From assembly GCA_012295275.1 (NCBI GenBank), contig CM022665.1, forward strand, positions 27,959,446 through 28,023,445: a stretch of 64,000 nucleotides of DNA, read 5' to 3'. Below, one piece after another: positions 12,855-25,566 of the stretch. Numbering within the stretch: the stretch's first letter is position 1; each line of letters starts with the position of its first letter. Below the pieces are notes generated by a model that did not search any database, was not told the origin of the DNA, and saw nothing but the letters and a program-made list of their open reading frames with translations. The DNA comes from Chrysomallon squamiferum (lineage: Eukaryota; Mollusca; Gastropoda; Neomphalida; Peltospiridae). The position numbers were made by a program, and so were the translations under genes.

Positions 12855-15800
12855 TAGTAATCCATAAAATAAACAACCAAATTTAAAAATGCTTTGAAAA
12901 AAAATGGATAATTAATTAAATCGGTACACTTGGTCACTTCGGGCAGTCTTGAAAGCCCTTTGTTTAGCTTGGTGCGTTAACTGGGTTCAAGTATCAGTCA
13001 AGTTAAATGGGTTTACTTGGGTCATGAAAACGCTTACAGCCACATTAACGCTCTGTTCAGCTGTATTCGGTGATTAGCATGAAAACATCGGGATTGCATG
13101 TCTTCCCTAGGGATTTCTACAGATAACCCGCCATCAGCGACAAATACAGCATTAGCACCGCGATGCAGAATCAGATTCGATTCATTATTCCTCAATTCAA
13201 TTTAGTTTTCTCTGTTTTACTCGTCATTTCTTGCTCGGATTTCGTGCAGTTTGTACCGAGGCTGCTCTGTAAGAAATATTTGCTTTGTTCTTGGTGCATT
13301 AGCTCGCAGAATCATTCTTCTCGAGGTCATCAGTACAGAAAGACGAATATCGTTCTTAACGTCACCATCAAGGAAATCAAAATAATTGTTCTTAACGTCA
13401 TCACATGCAGTCCTGAATGGTTATTAAAATCATCAGGAAAGATTTCAGTATATCTGGTCTTAACGTCATTGCTATGAATACCAAAACAATTGTTGTTAGC
13501 TTTATAACATTAAAGACCAAAATAACTATTATTAATATGAACGCTATAGAGACCACCACAATTGTTCTTAATGTCATCGCTATTGAGACTTAAAGGTGTT
13601 CTGTACCTCATCACATAGTGATTAACATATTTTTGGCTTAACGTCCATCTCATAAAGAGACAATAATTTTCATACGGTCAGTGCTACGTAAACTACATAT
13701 AAAGCTTACGAACAATAATTAATTATTTACTATTCCAGTGAGAAAATGTATTTTTATTTAATTAAAATAACAAAAATCAATTTTAAATAAAAACATGCAG
13801 GATTGAACAGTATGGTAAAGAAAATGAAGAAGAAAATAAGAGAAAAAAACAAAAAACGATTTCAAAATAATCACGGAACCATTTTATTAAGTTTTCTTTT
13901 TCGCTAACGTTCAGACCTGCGGGTTTCCGTTCAATACTTTTAACAAATTAAATCTATTTTTAACACCAGTAACTCGGTAGGCACAAATTTCGGCTGAATA
14001 TCCAGTTTGACTGTATTATAAAATATGTCGGACAGTTCCGGCTTAAAACGGGATGTGATAGAACGCTAAAAACGCTTCTAGTCACGCACTATGCTTATCT
14101 GGGGTCCTTAGATCAGTTCACGTCATCTGGTGGAATACAAAAATTAGCGTGATCGTATCTAATTAAACTGCGCCTTGAAGACGAAGCGGCTTACAAACCT
14201 TTAACAGCCTTCCTACGATATGGAAGCATGAGAATTTCTTCTTTTTTTTTTTTTTTTTTTTTTTTCTTTGCATATAAATGAGAGAAAAAATGTTAATGGT
14301 TTTTTTTAAGTCAAATAAATGTGATGAATATGGTCTCCAAAGTTTTACACATTTATTTTCTTTATGGCCTAGGAAAATTAATTTATTTCATTCACTGGTA
14401 TTTTCTTGCTTTTAAATGCGAAAGCTTTAAGGTAAATGTTTTTAGTCTGGACACTGCTTTGTCTAACCAGAACAGTGTTGGGTATGTTGGAGACGTTGGA
14501 CAGAGTAGTCACCTAAGTTTATATATTTAGGGTAAGAGGTAATGTATCTTTTAGACGCTAATGCATTGACTCGCTGCAAAACATTCGGTACTGTATCAAA
14601 AAGTCAAAGAGTAATAAAAATTCATTTTGGAAACGAACTACATCACACGCAAATATTTTTAAACAGAAACAAAAGCTTTTGGATTATTAATTCTACATTA
14701 AATTCAGTTTAAGACTGGCCTACTATGGCCATCCTTTTTTTTTAATTATATATTTATGTAAGAAGCTATTTCAATAAAATATACCGTTAATACTTTTCAA
14801 AACGTTGCTTTAGCAGTATATTTTACTGATCTAAATTAGAGACGGTTATTTAATGGAAATCTTTGTTGCCTTGGAGTATGATATTGTTATCTGTAACTCT
14901 TGGTATCAGAAAATAGATTTATTTTAATAACCTTTGTTTCACTGTTATCTAGACATACCTTAAAGGTTCATCATGATATACTTCCATGATCCTTTTAGAA
15001 GCTCTCCGAGATAAATCTAGATTTCTGTATTTCCAGCCTCGAGCTGTTTAATTAACTCGGACATCAGTGCTTCACTCACTGAGTAATCTCCCATTCTATG
15101 GGAAACTGTTTTCACATCTATGGGAAGGCAGTTAAATAAAAGATGGCGTGCTGCTAATCGATAAGTAGCTGTTGGATTTGCGTTAACAGGTTTCTCCTTT
15201 CTATCATCATTATACAAAATGTGCTGACATGTAATAACCGTTCATGTAAGTTAGTAATACGTCAGTATATAATTTTTTATTTTATTTTTTATTTTTTTCA
15301 ATTATTCTTAAAGCGGGTTCTTTAGCATACTTCTGGTACTAGTATTTTTTTTTTTTTTTTTTTTTTTTTTTCTGATTCAGATACATTGTACAGCTTAAAG
15401 CTAGAGTCATATGCGTTTTCTGTCTGCTTTTCTTGTTAATCCAGAAATATGTTGCGTGTATATTTATTTTACATGCAGACAGAAAGAACATCAAATTAGT
15501 CCAAGACTTCACACAGTTATTTAGTTTTAGACTAATTTTCTGTTAAAAAATGTTTAAAATCAAAAAAAATATTAAATACATGAAAAAAATATCAACTGAT
15601 TTTGGATATTATTTTTTAAATTAAATTTAATGTGAACAAATGCCGAAATATGTCGAAGTATGTTTAATTTCGTATTAATTTTTATTTTAAAGTAATTATA
15701 TCAACGTTTCTTATGTGACTACATTATTCAACCTTTATTTTACTTTTTTTTTTTGGGGGGAAGACATTTTTTTAAATAAAACGTCAACAATAGTAATTAA

Positions 15801-16491
15801 TAATGAAATTAATATAAATAAAACAGCAACAGAAATAATAAAAATAACGATATCAAACAATAATAAATAATCATAATAAAGTTAATATAACAATAGTAAT
15901 AATAACTGCAGCAGCAACACCAGCGGAAATATGACAAAAACGACCACATCAACAATATGTAAAATGATTATTAATTTTGTTAATGATGGAACGAAAACCA
16001 AGACTACAATTATACAACACGAGGTCAGTAATAACAGGAAAATCTCTTTATCCTTTTTTTCAATTTTTTTATGTAACACTTACCTCAGGGGAAATTAATC
16101 CCTCACGTTGTATAGGTATATTAATAAAAGCATGAGACTATTTTAAACAGTTATGTAACTGTCTTATTAACAGAACCTCATCTCCACAACAGTTATAGAA
16201 AACCAAGCTGCCATTATTAACTTAATACATGTGATCATGTAACACGGAGAAAATGTACAAATAATGAAAAACATAAGAACTGCGTTTTTAAACAAACACC
16301 GTCTATCCTTTTGTACGAGTTAAAGGGAACGGGACACATTGTTTCTGAATTGTTAAAGTTATTATTAAAAATCAAGCATATTTAAGCAGTAACAACAACA
16401 AAAAACAAGACTATTTTTTTTTCTCTTTTATTTTTCTTTTCTTTTCTTTTTATATATATATATTTTTTTTAATTAGCATAAAACTGATTCT

Positions 16492-16586
<95 letters not shown>

Positions 16587-17938
16587 GTTTAAGATGCTGT
16601 ACATAAATTTAATTAATTCCGAGTTTCCTTCTTGATAAATTAAATTTTATAGGTGCTGTTTTGTTGTTTTGGGGAACTGTGAAGGGAAAGAGGTTGACAT
16701 TTAATAATGTTAGTACTGACTGTAATCTTTTCGTTGATAATGTTTAACAATTTGTACAGGAGCTGAAGAAGGACATTGATGCTTACGCACCTCTTCCCGG
16801 TCTTAAAGTAAACCACGTCAACATCCTGCTCATCGGCGCTGTGGGTGCTGGGAAATCCAGCTACTTCAACAGCATCAACTCAATCTTCAGAGGTCACGTG
16901 ACTAGTCAGGCCTGTAGCGGAAGTTCGGAGCACAGCCTCACAACTATGGTAATTTCTTTTCTTTTCTTTTCTTTTCCTTCTATCTGGAGTGTTAGGCCGC
17001 ATGTCCAATTTGCCTTAAATGGAAGCGATTTAGAATGCAGCGTTCTTTTCTGAGTCGATCTAATGAGTAATAGAAATAAGTGATTGATTTTCCAGTCCAT
17101 CGGCAAATACATGTACTTGAATGCTAATACATGCCCTGAGCTTTAATCACATTAACCTTAACGGTAAGTGCTTCCTAATTCATGTTAACAGACAGAAGTT
17201 TCTGTATGAAAACGAAAAAATAAAACTGACAAAATTGTATATATATTTTTTACATTTTTCTGACCGCCGAAGTCTTTAAAATAAACCATTTGTTTTAATT
17301 ATTTATGACGTGGTCAACGTATTACAGATATGGCAATTGAATTGATCTGCAGTAAATATATTTTTTATAATGAATGCTTATTTTAGTTATTACTTATTTC
17401 TGAGACTTGCATATTATTAACATGTATAGCCTCTTTTGTACAGGGTAGTGTCTTTACCATGAACATCAATTAAACCAGAATCTATTTAAACTGGCGTTAG
17501 AGATTAATTTATTTTCTTTCTGCACAGTCTTAATCCTGTTTAAAGGTCTAATAGTTGTTTGCTGATTAGATTATTTTTAGCAGCAATAAGTTTGTGCTCT
17601 TATATTCATACATTTACTTATAATTTATTTATTTAAACATGCTGATTCTCCAAACATTCTTGTAATTTCAGTATCGCATGTACAAGGTGCGATCATCAGA
17701 GAACGGTCATCCATTGAAATTTCGACTGTGCGACACACGGGGCCTTGAAGAAGGTCAGGGAATGGATACGAGTGACCTGGTTGCCGTCTTGGATGGACAT
17801 TTACCTGACAGATATCAGGTATTGAAAGTCACATATTAAACTATTTATTCAAAACTAATTAAAACTGTTTTTATTTTTTTTTTTTTATTATTATTATTAT
17901 TTTATTTATTATTATTATTTTATTATTATTATTATTAT

Positions 17939-17972
<34 letters not shown>

Positions 17973-18712
17973 TTCTAATTACCACAACTCCGGAATCATT
18001 GAGGACCTTGAAATATATCTTAATATCATAATTTTTAAAATAATTATGTTTGAAATCTGTCGAATCTCTACAAAAGCCAGTTTGGGTTTCCGTACATAAG
18101 GGCACCTTTTATAAAAATACACAACTTTGTCTTTCGTTTCTATTATCTTGTCGTTAAATAAATCATCAATTTTCTTTATTTGGTAAAATTACTTAAAACA
18201 CTTACACTCAATCTTACACTCACTTGATAACTGACCTGGTCAAGTTCAATTTGTTCAACGAGGCTGTACTCACACTTTTGGACGGCAGTGACAGTAACAT
18301 TTAACGAACTATGCGGCCAGACGAGTTTAGGGAGCCATTACTGATAAAATCATGTCTCGATCAAACTGGACGTTTACACGAGAATGGCAGGCTGATGAAA
18401 CGAGACTAATGAAAAACTGCTTATAAAGGTTGTTGTGTCCTTTTGCCCTCAACATGGATTCTCTCCTAACTTGAAAACTAAACTAATGGCGAAATAAATG
18501 TTTTGGAGAAAGTTAGATATTTGCTTTTTTCATGTGGAACACTTATTGTAAAAATGCCTACCAACGTGCACTATTTTCATGTATAAAATGTATTAAACAC
18601 AGGCATATATCAGCCTAATCTAGAAACTGAATCTTTTCTTTTTCTTTTTGGTCAGTTTCGAAGTATGGCTTATACAGTCCTTAACAACCTACTGTGGATA
18701 AATGAGATATTT

Positions 18713-18771
<59 letters not shown>

Positions 18772-18776
18772 CGTGT

Positions 18777-18849
<73 letters not shown>

Positions 18850-20071
18850 TTAGTGAACAGAAAACTATACATATTCTTCTTCTTGGTGTTTTTAAGAAAA
18901 TGCTCTTCTCTTCTGCTTTCAGTTCAACCCAGCAGTGCCCATATCCCCTGATACAGCTGGTTACAAGAAAAATCCTACGCTAGAAGACAAGATCCACTGC
19001 ATCGCCTTTGTCATAGACGGGTGTACAGTCGATGTGTTCCCCGAAAAAATACTACAGAACATCAAATCTGTACAACTCAGAGCCAATCAGAGAGGTAAAC
19101 TTTACAGTTATTTAACGTTCCCAGTTATAATTTCATTATTTATGTACATGGTATATTAATTTCGGTTGATCTATACATCTGTATATGCATGACAAGATGA
19201 ATTATTTATATTTTTAGGTAGTAATAATTAACTACTAGTATAACACCGATTTTCTGACACCCTCAGTACAAAACATTCCCAGCTTAAACATTTTGGCGAG
19301 CTACAAACAGTATAAAATAGGTTGATATCTCTTACAAATATCATGTATATAATATATATTGCATTATAATAATAGTGCTTAAGACACAGGCTTGTTTCAG
19401 GATGTTGTTGTTAAACATATTAAAAGAACTTTTGCATCATAATTATAAAATGATTGTAGTCTCCAAGGTGTAATGAATGTTTTGCAGTTCACGAACTGAT
19501 TTTTAATGGACGATAAAGAAATTAATAAAACAACATTTTACCGTGAAAGTATTTGATCTGCCTATAAGCAGCGTCACTTGTATGTTTAGTGTGCTTAGCC
19601 GCCAAAATCGGTGTCTAAAATAGCAAACCAGTGATTAATAACAACTGTAGTTTTATACATTTTAATTAACTATGAACGTATATGCATGAATATATATATG
19701 TGTGTGTGTATGGGTGTATGTATGTGTGTATGATGATAAATTGTGAAAGTTTTTCTTTGTGTTCAGGTATTCCTCAAGTTGTCCTTCTCACAAAAGTGGA
19801 CAAGGTGTGCCAGCTGGTGGAGAACAATCTGTCCCAGGTTTTCCACAGTCCTACAGTCGGCGAACTTGTGGACCAGGTGGCGCAGCTGGTCGGCTTGCCA
19901 CGAGCACACGTACTTCCGGTTAAGAACTATGAGAAAGAAATGGATTTGGATCAAAGCGTGGATATTCCTGCTCTGCTGGGTTTGAGACAGATGCTGAGGT
20001 TTGCCGACGATTATCTCTACAATTCCCTGGACCAGAGATGTTCTCTCTACTGTGTAAGATACTGCAACTGA
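4800..20071 (+). CDS. TLDc-domain and GTPase protein, IFI44/IFI44L-like (paralog 1, six exons)
   Basis: Coding exons read by hand: 4800-5325, 12238-12293, 16760-16948, 17672-17818, 18923-19094 and 19767-20071, all with GT-AG borders and matching phases, giving 464 residues. Residues 1-175 form a TLDc domain, with the family signatures RDGCSAQSFHKKCDNKGPT, VFGGYTS and the DPHAFLFRLYY strand. Residues 176-194 are a linker with PWRKLPE. Residues 195-464 are a GTPase: P-loop GAVGAGKS (220-227), DTRG (278-281) and TKVD (372-375), followed by a LPRAHVLPVKNYE block. The start at 4800 is the first Met before the TLDc fold; an upstream 5' leader exon is possible, since 4747 follows a good acceptor. 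IFI44-like proteins are interferon- or virus-induced cytoplasmic proteins in vertebrates, and molluscan relatives respond to viral mimics; an immune role here is inference. The last 13 residues (DQRCSLYCVRYCN) seem peculiar to this copy and overlap a tandem repeat. A cytosolic location is expected, as there is no signal peptide or membrane segment. Confidence 0.9.
7403..7475. repeat. (CT)n microsatellite
   Basis: About 36 uninterrupted CT units within intron 1 of the first IFI44-like gene. Confidence 0.95.
7854..7935. repeat. (GA)n microsatellite
   Basis: About 40 GA units, preceded from about 7745 by an interrupted GA-rich region. It lies about 400 bases from the complementary (CT)n at 7403-7475, so the two could pair as an inverted repeat in the transcript. 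Confidence 0.95.
12762..12852. repeat. Compound (CT)n-(CA)n microsatellite
   Basis: About 26 CT units followed by about 19 CA units, after an interrupted CATA-rich run. Confidence 0.95.
13316..13600. repeat. 36-base minisatellite (about eight degenerate units)
   Basis: Units begin with GTTCTTAACGTCA or variants and end near AAAATAATT. Clear 36-base units lie at 13352-13387, 13456-13491, 13492-13527, 13528-13563 and 13564-13599; 13388-13455 is a 68-base stretch of two poorer units and 13316-13351 a degenerate first unit. An open frame of about 100 codons on the plus strand runs partly over this array and is not a gene. Confidence 0.8.
15100..15250 (+). repeat. SINE fragment
   Basis: TGGGAAGGCAGTTAAATAAA, then GCTGCTAATCGATAAGTAGC, GGTTTCTCCTTTC and GTGCTGACATGTAATAACCG follow the internal order of the same SINE type as at 826-1140. 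The tRNA-like head is missing. Confidence 0.5.
16493..16584. repeat. (CT)n microsatellite
   Basis: About 46 CT units lying 176 bases before the P-loop exon of the first IFI44-like gene. A pyrimidine run this long is not needed for the splice site, which has its own acceptor (TTTGTACAG) at 16759. Confidence 0.95.
16949..17671. other. Intron 3 of IFI44-like paralog 1
   Basis: 723 bases of AT-rich sequence between the P-loop exon and the DTRG exon. I see no further feature. Confidence 0.8.
17819..18922. other. Intron 4 of IFI44-like paralog 1
   Basis: It contains a T/TTA-rich tract at about 17870-17971 and the compound (GT)n-(GA)n at 18715-18848. The stretch 18220-18440 is less AT-rich than its surroundings, but no exon was recognised in it. 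Confidence 0.8.
18715..18848. repeat. Compound (GT)n-(GA)n microsatellite
   Basis: About 22 GT units, a short GC-alternating bridge (GCGCGCGCGTGCGT) and about 30 GA units. The bridge plus the GT run is alternating purine-pyrimidine and could adopt Z-DNA. Confidence 0.95.
19095..19766. other. Intron 5 of IFI44-like paralog 1
   Basis: 672 bases without any recognisable feature apart from a short TATATG/GTGTATG-rich run just before the acceptor. Confidence 0.8.
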
Positions 20072-20690
20072 CATACAGCGTAATGAATCTCAAGAAGAAG
20101 AAGAAAAAATACAGTAACTGTAAAATGTGTTCTTTGTATTATAACTAATACAGAACAAAAAGCGTTTACCAACATCACAAATTTGCAGAAAAAATTTGTC
20201 TTTAAAACACGTCCTCTTCATTTGATATAAAGAAGAACAAATACTTTTTTTTTTTTTTTTTAAATTTTACCATTCTTTCGAATGTCAAGAAAAAACTAAT
20301 ATGTGTTCCTAGCATTGTTACAATGAAGAGTAAATAGTGTTTACCAACATCACAAATTTCTAGAAACAAAAACAAAACAAAAAAGTAAAAGAAAGAAAGA
20401 AAGAAAATGTACTTTAAAACACATATTATCTATATTACAAGATACTACAGTTAAAAGAAGTGAAGAAAAAAAATGTAAAGGAAGATTTATTCTAAAATGT
20501 GTTTCCTGTATTTTAACTAGCAATGAGCTGTTGCCATAATAAACAGGTTTCCAGAAAAACTATGGTTCAAAAAGATAACCGTTCTACTGCTAGGTGCTGC
20601 AGTTGATAAAAATGAAGAAGATTACCGTTCTTACGAACCAAGAAATTAATTCTAAAATGTGTTACCTTTAATATGGAGCATTTTGCTCTC
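20038..20690 (+). repeat. Imperfect 160-195-base tandem repeat spanning the stop codon of IFI44-like paralog 1
   Basis: Four degenerate units share a block of the type AGATACTGCAACTGA, then an AAGAAG-rich part and AAAATGTGTT. The AAAATGTGTT anchor falls at about 20122, 20298, 20494 and 20654. Two units also share TTTACCAACATCACAAATTT (about 20166 and 20340). The first unit begins inside the last codons of the gene. Confidence 0.7.
20538..20543 (+). terminator. Candidate polyadenylation signal of IFI44-like paralog 1
   Basis: AATAAA about 470 bases after the stop codon. A second AATAAA lies at 20844-20849. The choice between them cannot be made from sequence. Confidence 0.4.
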
Positions 20691-21032
20691 CTCTCAAGAA
20701 AAACTAATTCGTTTTTGTTTTTACTTCAAACTCTTCAACAGTGTAACAAATACCAACTGATTCCATATCAACATATTGCTGTAATGATGTTCACATAGGT
20801 AAAAAAAAAAAAAAATTAAATAATAATAATAATGTCTTGTATAAATAAACAAGATCTACAAATGGATATAAGTAGAAATTCATTTAGATTATGAATACAG
20901 TAGTTTTATTTAATTTATTTCTTATTCAGTAGTCTTATTTAATATGCACACAGGAAAACAAAATTGTGTTTTAATATCAAATTTGTTTTTAAAATCCCAG
21001 TAATTTATTAAGTATTAAATTTGATATATAGG

Positions 21033-21038
21033 CTACTT

Positions 21039-21122
<84 letters not shown>
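21033..21122. repeat. (ATTT)n-(ATT)n microsatellite
   Basis: About 10 ATTT units pass directly into about 17 ATT units. Confidence 0.9.
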
Positions 21123-21123
<1 letters not shown>

Positions 21124-21475
21124 GGAAGGTTTTTATGTTGTTTTTTTCCTCCAAATGGTTCAAACAATATCAATTAAAAACGAAACAAAAACAAAAAATC
21201 AGTCTCGAAATGGAAGAGAAATGATAATATTTTAACAAGAGCATTCGGGAAAATTTTTATTATTTAAAATTCCTACATGCTTTAAACAACAGCTGTTATC
21301 ATGTCTTGTATATACGTTTAGATAATATATCTCAAAAAAGCATATATATATTTTTACCTTTATCATCAACATCTAAGAAATGGAAGATAAAATGTCTTTC
21401 TTGACATGGAAGGGAAGCAATCCTAACACATGAGGATAAATTAATTATTTAAAAGCCTTTCATTTCATTTCTTCT

Positions 21476-21518
<43 letters not shown>

Positions 21519-21599
21519 CTTCAATAAGTTAATTGGTAACATTACCTGTATATACATTTGGAGGATGTATCTTTAAAAGAAATATATATGTATGTTTTT

Positions 21600-22190
21600 G
21601 TTCAGTATTCTACTAGCAATACGTCCGTCATATTCATAATCATGACATTATTTCACTGTTGTTTTCGTTCCATTCTCGTTCGTCATGTCTTTTTACGTAG
21701 TAAATTCGTATCCAACTGATACACTTGTTGGTCCGTCGTGTTTCCTCAGACCATTGTAATTCCGTCATTTTAGTTCATTGTTGTGTTTATAGTCATTCCG
21801 TGTACATTTAATAGTTTAGTCATTTCATTTCATTATCGTTTTCACAGTCATTCCATATGCTGCGTCAGTGATTCATCACGTCGGGTCATAGTCATTCTGT
21901 ACGTATCCAGTTGATTGGTCCATGGTGTTTTCAAAGACCAACATTAATGTTCCCATTCATTTTTTCATTTCAGTATACTATTCTATATCTGTTCATTGTT
22001 GTTGTTTTTATAGGCCATGGGTTGTACCATGTTATTCAGCTGATTCGTTGTCAAAACATTGTCGTAATCATAGTTCATAGACATTCTATGCGCATTCAAA
22101 TGATTCACTTTTCCAATTCATTGTCTGTGGATATCTCGTGTGTAAGACCTGTTGATTCGTCATGTCAGCCATATCGTCATTGTTAAACTT
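21600..22190. repeat. Degenerate tandem repeat rich in GTCATTC(C/T)GT and GATTCGTC-like blocks
   Basis: Blocks such as AGTCATTCCGTGTACAT, AGTCATTCCATATGC, AGTCATTCTGTACGTATCCA and AGACATTCTATGCGCATTCA recur every 50 to 100 bases, each followed by a TGATTCGT/TGATTGGTCC-like block. The period varies and units are strongly diverged. Confidence 0.5.
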
Positions 22191-22221
22191 TTGTCTTTAT
22201 TCACCGATTCAACAACATTTG

Positions 22222-22400
22222 TTTAGTAGTCAGATGGTCTTTAAACTGATAGGATCCGAGTTTGAGTCCCGGCACATCCTACTACAAGGTAACAGGGATT
22301 AGGTTTGGATATTTAGTAGATGTGATTACTCCTCAAGTGATTGACTGAATTATGTTTGTTCAGACCTGAAATTCAGCAAATATTCTGAACCAGAATACAA
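22222..22400 (+). repeat. tRNA-derived SINE relic, different family
   Basis: TAGTCAGATGGTCTTTAAA resembles an A-box region and GGATCCGAGTTTGAGTCCCGG a B box (compare GGTTCGANTCC). The sequence between and around them does not fold into a complete tRNA, so I call a SINE head and not a tRNA gene. The downstream part does not match the SINE type at 826-1140. Confidence 0.5.
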
Positions 22401-24011
22401 CTGTTGGGAAGTTTAATTTCCATTAACTTTAAGTAAGAAAGTGTTTGTATTTTAACTTTGATATTAAACTATCTTTATATCGATATTGACGTACATATGT
22501 GCGTAATGCGTACATACAAACATACATTACCTTCGCACATACATACATACATACATACATATATAATACATCTACAATCATAAGCTCAGAAAATATTAAT
22601 CAAATTATACGAAACTACATTATTATGATTACACTGAGAACAAATACAAATGATGTATTTCCTGCGATGTTCTTATGCTGCAGGTCGGCCTTTTCAGCCC
22701 TTCATCAGATTCATTTCTCATGAATTTATCATCAGTCATAAATCAAGTATTTACCTGCAATATTTTTTTTCTTTGTGCACAATATCTTAAGACGTTTTGG
22801 AAATACTGAATGCATGTCCGAATTTTAAACATAAATTATATTCAGTATGTAAAAATGACTTTATATTGTTATGTTTTTACTGCGAAGTGCTATGTTTAAT
22901 TAGAATTATAGGATTATATCTATTACTGTTTTCCCTTTAAATGCATATATGTATGTATATGCATATGTATATGTATATGTATATATATATTACATAATAA
23001 TGAATCTCTAATTCCATTACTGTTTGTACCAACACCTTCTGTCATCACAATGGAGTCGTTTCAGTTTTGTGTTTTAACTGTATATAATTTTTTTTTTTTT
23101 TTTTTTTTTATAAACCATATATTTTCACAGTTATACTCTAAAAAAAAAACACCAAAAAACATTACACTGAATCAGACATTAATGTTATTGTGATTGTTTC
23201 TTTGTAAAAGCACAAGCTGAAAATTATTGTTTATTATTTTATTGTGTTTGTTTTTTTTTTTTTTCATTTATTTATTTTTATTTTTTTTATTTCATTTTTT
23301 TAATTTGTATTTTATTATTTTAATTTTAATTTTAATGAAACAGAATAAATAGTTTGGGATCTGATATGTAGGCCTATATTTCTTTTCTTTTTTTAATTTA
23401 TACATTTTTAGGGGTTGGTTGGTGATTCTAACAGAAGAAGAAGAAAATAACATTTTATATGCGATATTTGCTCAAACATTTGTACGTTGATGTTTCTGTT
23501 TGCTTAGGGGGTTGCGGTTTTTGGGGGGGTAGTTTGTGGGAGGGGTGTTTTTTTTATTATAATATACTTTTATTATTATTATTTTTTTTTTTTCCTCTTG
23601 TTCCTTTTTGTGTTTCTTTTCTTGGTCATTCAGATTTACGTTTTAATTTCCTATGTCAATATTTCAAAATTTGTAACTAATAAGCATGTAAACTTCTCTT
23701 AAAACAAAATACCAATACTCTTACAATTATTATTATTATTATTAATTTTGTTCCTACTACTAATACCACCAGTTTTATTACTAAGTTTTTTTTTTATGTT
23801 TGTTTGTTTTTTTTGATTTTTATCTATTTACTTACTTCTCTTTTGGAGGACTTCTGGATGTCTTTTGTTTTGTATTTTTCCTAAACACAATAATTTGAAC
23901 TACCATCAAACACAGAAATTACTTTGAAACAATGAACTCCATTAGAACTATTGTTTTTGTAATATGTATCAATATGTATTTAATATATATATTATATATA
24001 TATATGTAGCA

Positions 24012-24050
<39 letters not shown>
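24012..24050. repeat. (CA)n microsatellite
   Basis: About 19 CA units, next to a short TATATA run. The frames that read through it on both strands are not genes. Confidence 0.9.
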
Positions 24051-24053
<3 letters not shown>

Positions 24054-24791
24054 GCCCGTAATGGAGTGAACCCGACTGATAATCGGCCACCGTCCATCAA
24101 CGGAATGTTACGACAGGTCACGAGACGACCTATTTCTGAACGTAATCGTCTGGCCGCTTTCACAGCTCCACCTATTTCTTACGAAACATATTACTAACAA
24201 AATAAACTTTACTAAATTCAACAAACTACTTCAATACTGGTATTATTATTATTATCATTATGATGATTATTTTTGAAAATTTTAAGTATTTAAAAGAGGT
24301 GAGCTTTTGTTTCTTACCCACCCACCCCCAAAAACAAATTCCATTTGACCCATTGGAAACGAAATCATTTTACTACGGGTTGTAATAATTATATACAAAT
24401 TTCACTGAAAACTTGAGAGAAACGAAAATACTTCTGTAATTTAGATATAACAATGATTTATGTCTAAATTACTTCCGCCTGTATATGCTTTTTAAGTTCA
24501 TTTCTTTAATTATCATATAACAACTGATACAGTGCAATCAAATTGTTTACTTTAAAAATATATCCATATGATAGTATATCTGCAAATTATGTCGTTGTAA
24601 AATGTAAATAGACAAAATGATATTGAAAAATTTCAGTGAGAAACGGTGTTATTGCTTTATAAAACTACTTGTCTCAGGGAAGTTTCTCGATATTTAAGGG
24701 CAGATTATATATTACTGTTGATTGTTTTGTCTTCGAAATAAAATATATATATATATTAGGCTTTACAGGGTCAAGCGGGTAATCTGACTTG

Positions 24792-24825
<34 letters not shown>

Positions 24826-25192
24826 ATTTGATTTATATAATTTATAATTTTCCGCAGTATTTTAAATATAGTTTATAAATGTCAAAAGCTCTGAATTTTT
24901 ATCTGTTTCGAAATTTAAAAGAGTGAAATGGTTTTGAAAGTTTTAACCTTATTATTGAATATAATTTTCTACTTCTTATTTATTTTTGCAGTGTGCAGAC
25001 GTAATCCTCGAAAGTAACAATTTAAAAAAAATATATATACTGCGTTATGCTCATAGTTATGACAATGTGTACTGTTGTTGTGATTAGTGCTACCATTTCT
25101 TATACACAAAAAAAAAAAAAAAAACTGCTACTGAAATAGCAGAGATCCCAAACCAATTACAATATTTTAAGTCATTATTTTCTATTTTTCTT

Positions 25193-25223
<31 letters not shown>

Positions 25224-25520
25224 CTAAATCAATAACAGTGGATGTATAGACACTAGGGTTATGCTTACATCAGGAAACATATCAAAAATATATATATATA
25301 TAAACTACATGTTTGTATGTTACCTACTTATGGAAATTGACAAATTCTGTCACATAACCATGTAATCTAGAAACAAAACTGAATATCGAATTTTTTGTTC
25401 CATCCACGAAATGTTAAGCACCAGCCACAGTTTTAGATTACTCACGCACGCCGGATATGTCTGTTCTTGCGAATAATAAATTATTATTTGCTTATCTAGG
25501 TACACGAAGAATGTTTTTTT

Positions 25521-25566
<46 letters not shown>

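Larger units (their letters stand above)
12294..16759. other. Intron 2 of IFI44-like paralog 1 (4.5 kb)
   Basis: It contains the compound (CT)n-(CA)n at 12762-12852, a 36-base minisatellite at 13316-13600, a SINE relic at about 15100-15250 and a long (CT)n at 16493-16584. Nothing else with coding or RNA-gene character was seen. Confidence 0.7.

Noticed and set aside
13163-13477. A 104-codon plus-strand frame
   Set aside because: It runs into the 36-base minisatellite, has no recognisable domain and lies in an intron.
13316-13600. Possible CRISPR-like array
   Set aside because: Units are contiguous and degenerate with no spacers, in eukaryotic intron DNA; it is a minisatellite.
15017-15217. 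A 66-codon minus-strand frame
   Set aside because: It overlaps a SINE fragment on the other strand and has no domain or splice context.
22222-22295. Possible tRNA gene
   Set aside because: The B-box-like part is good, but the acceptor and anticodon arms do not pair; SINE head is the better reading.
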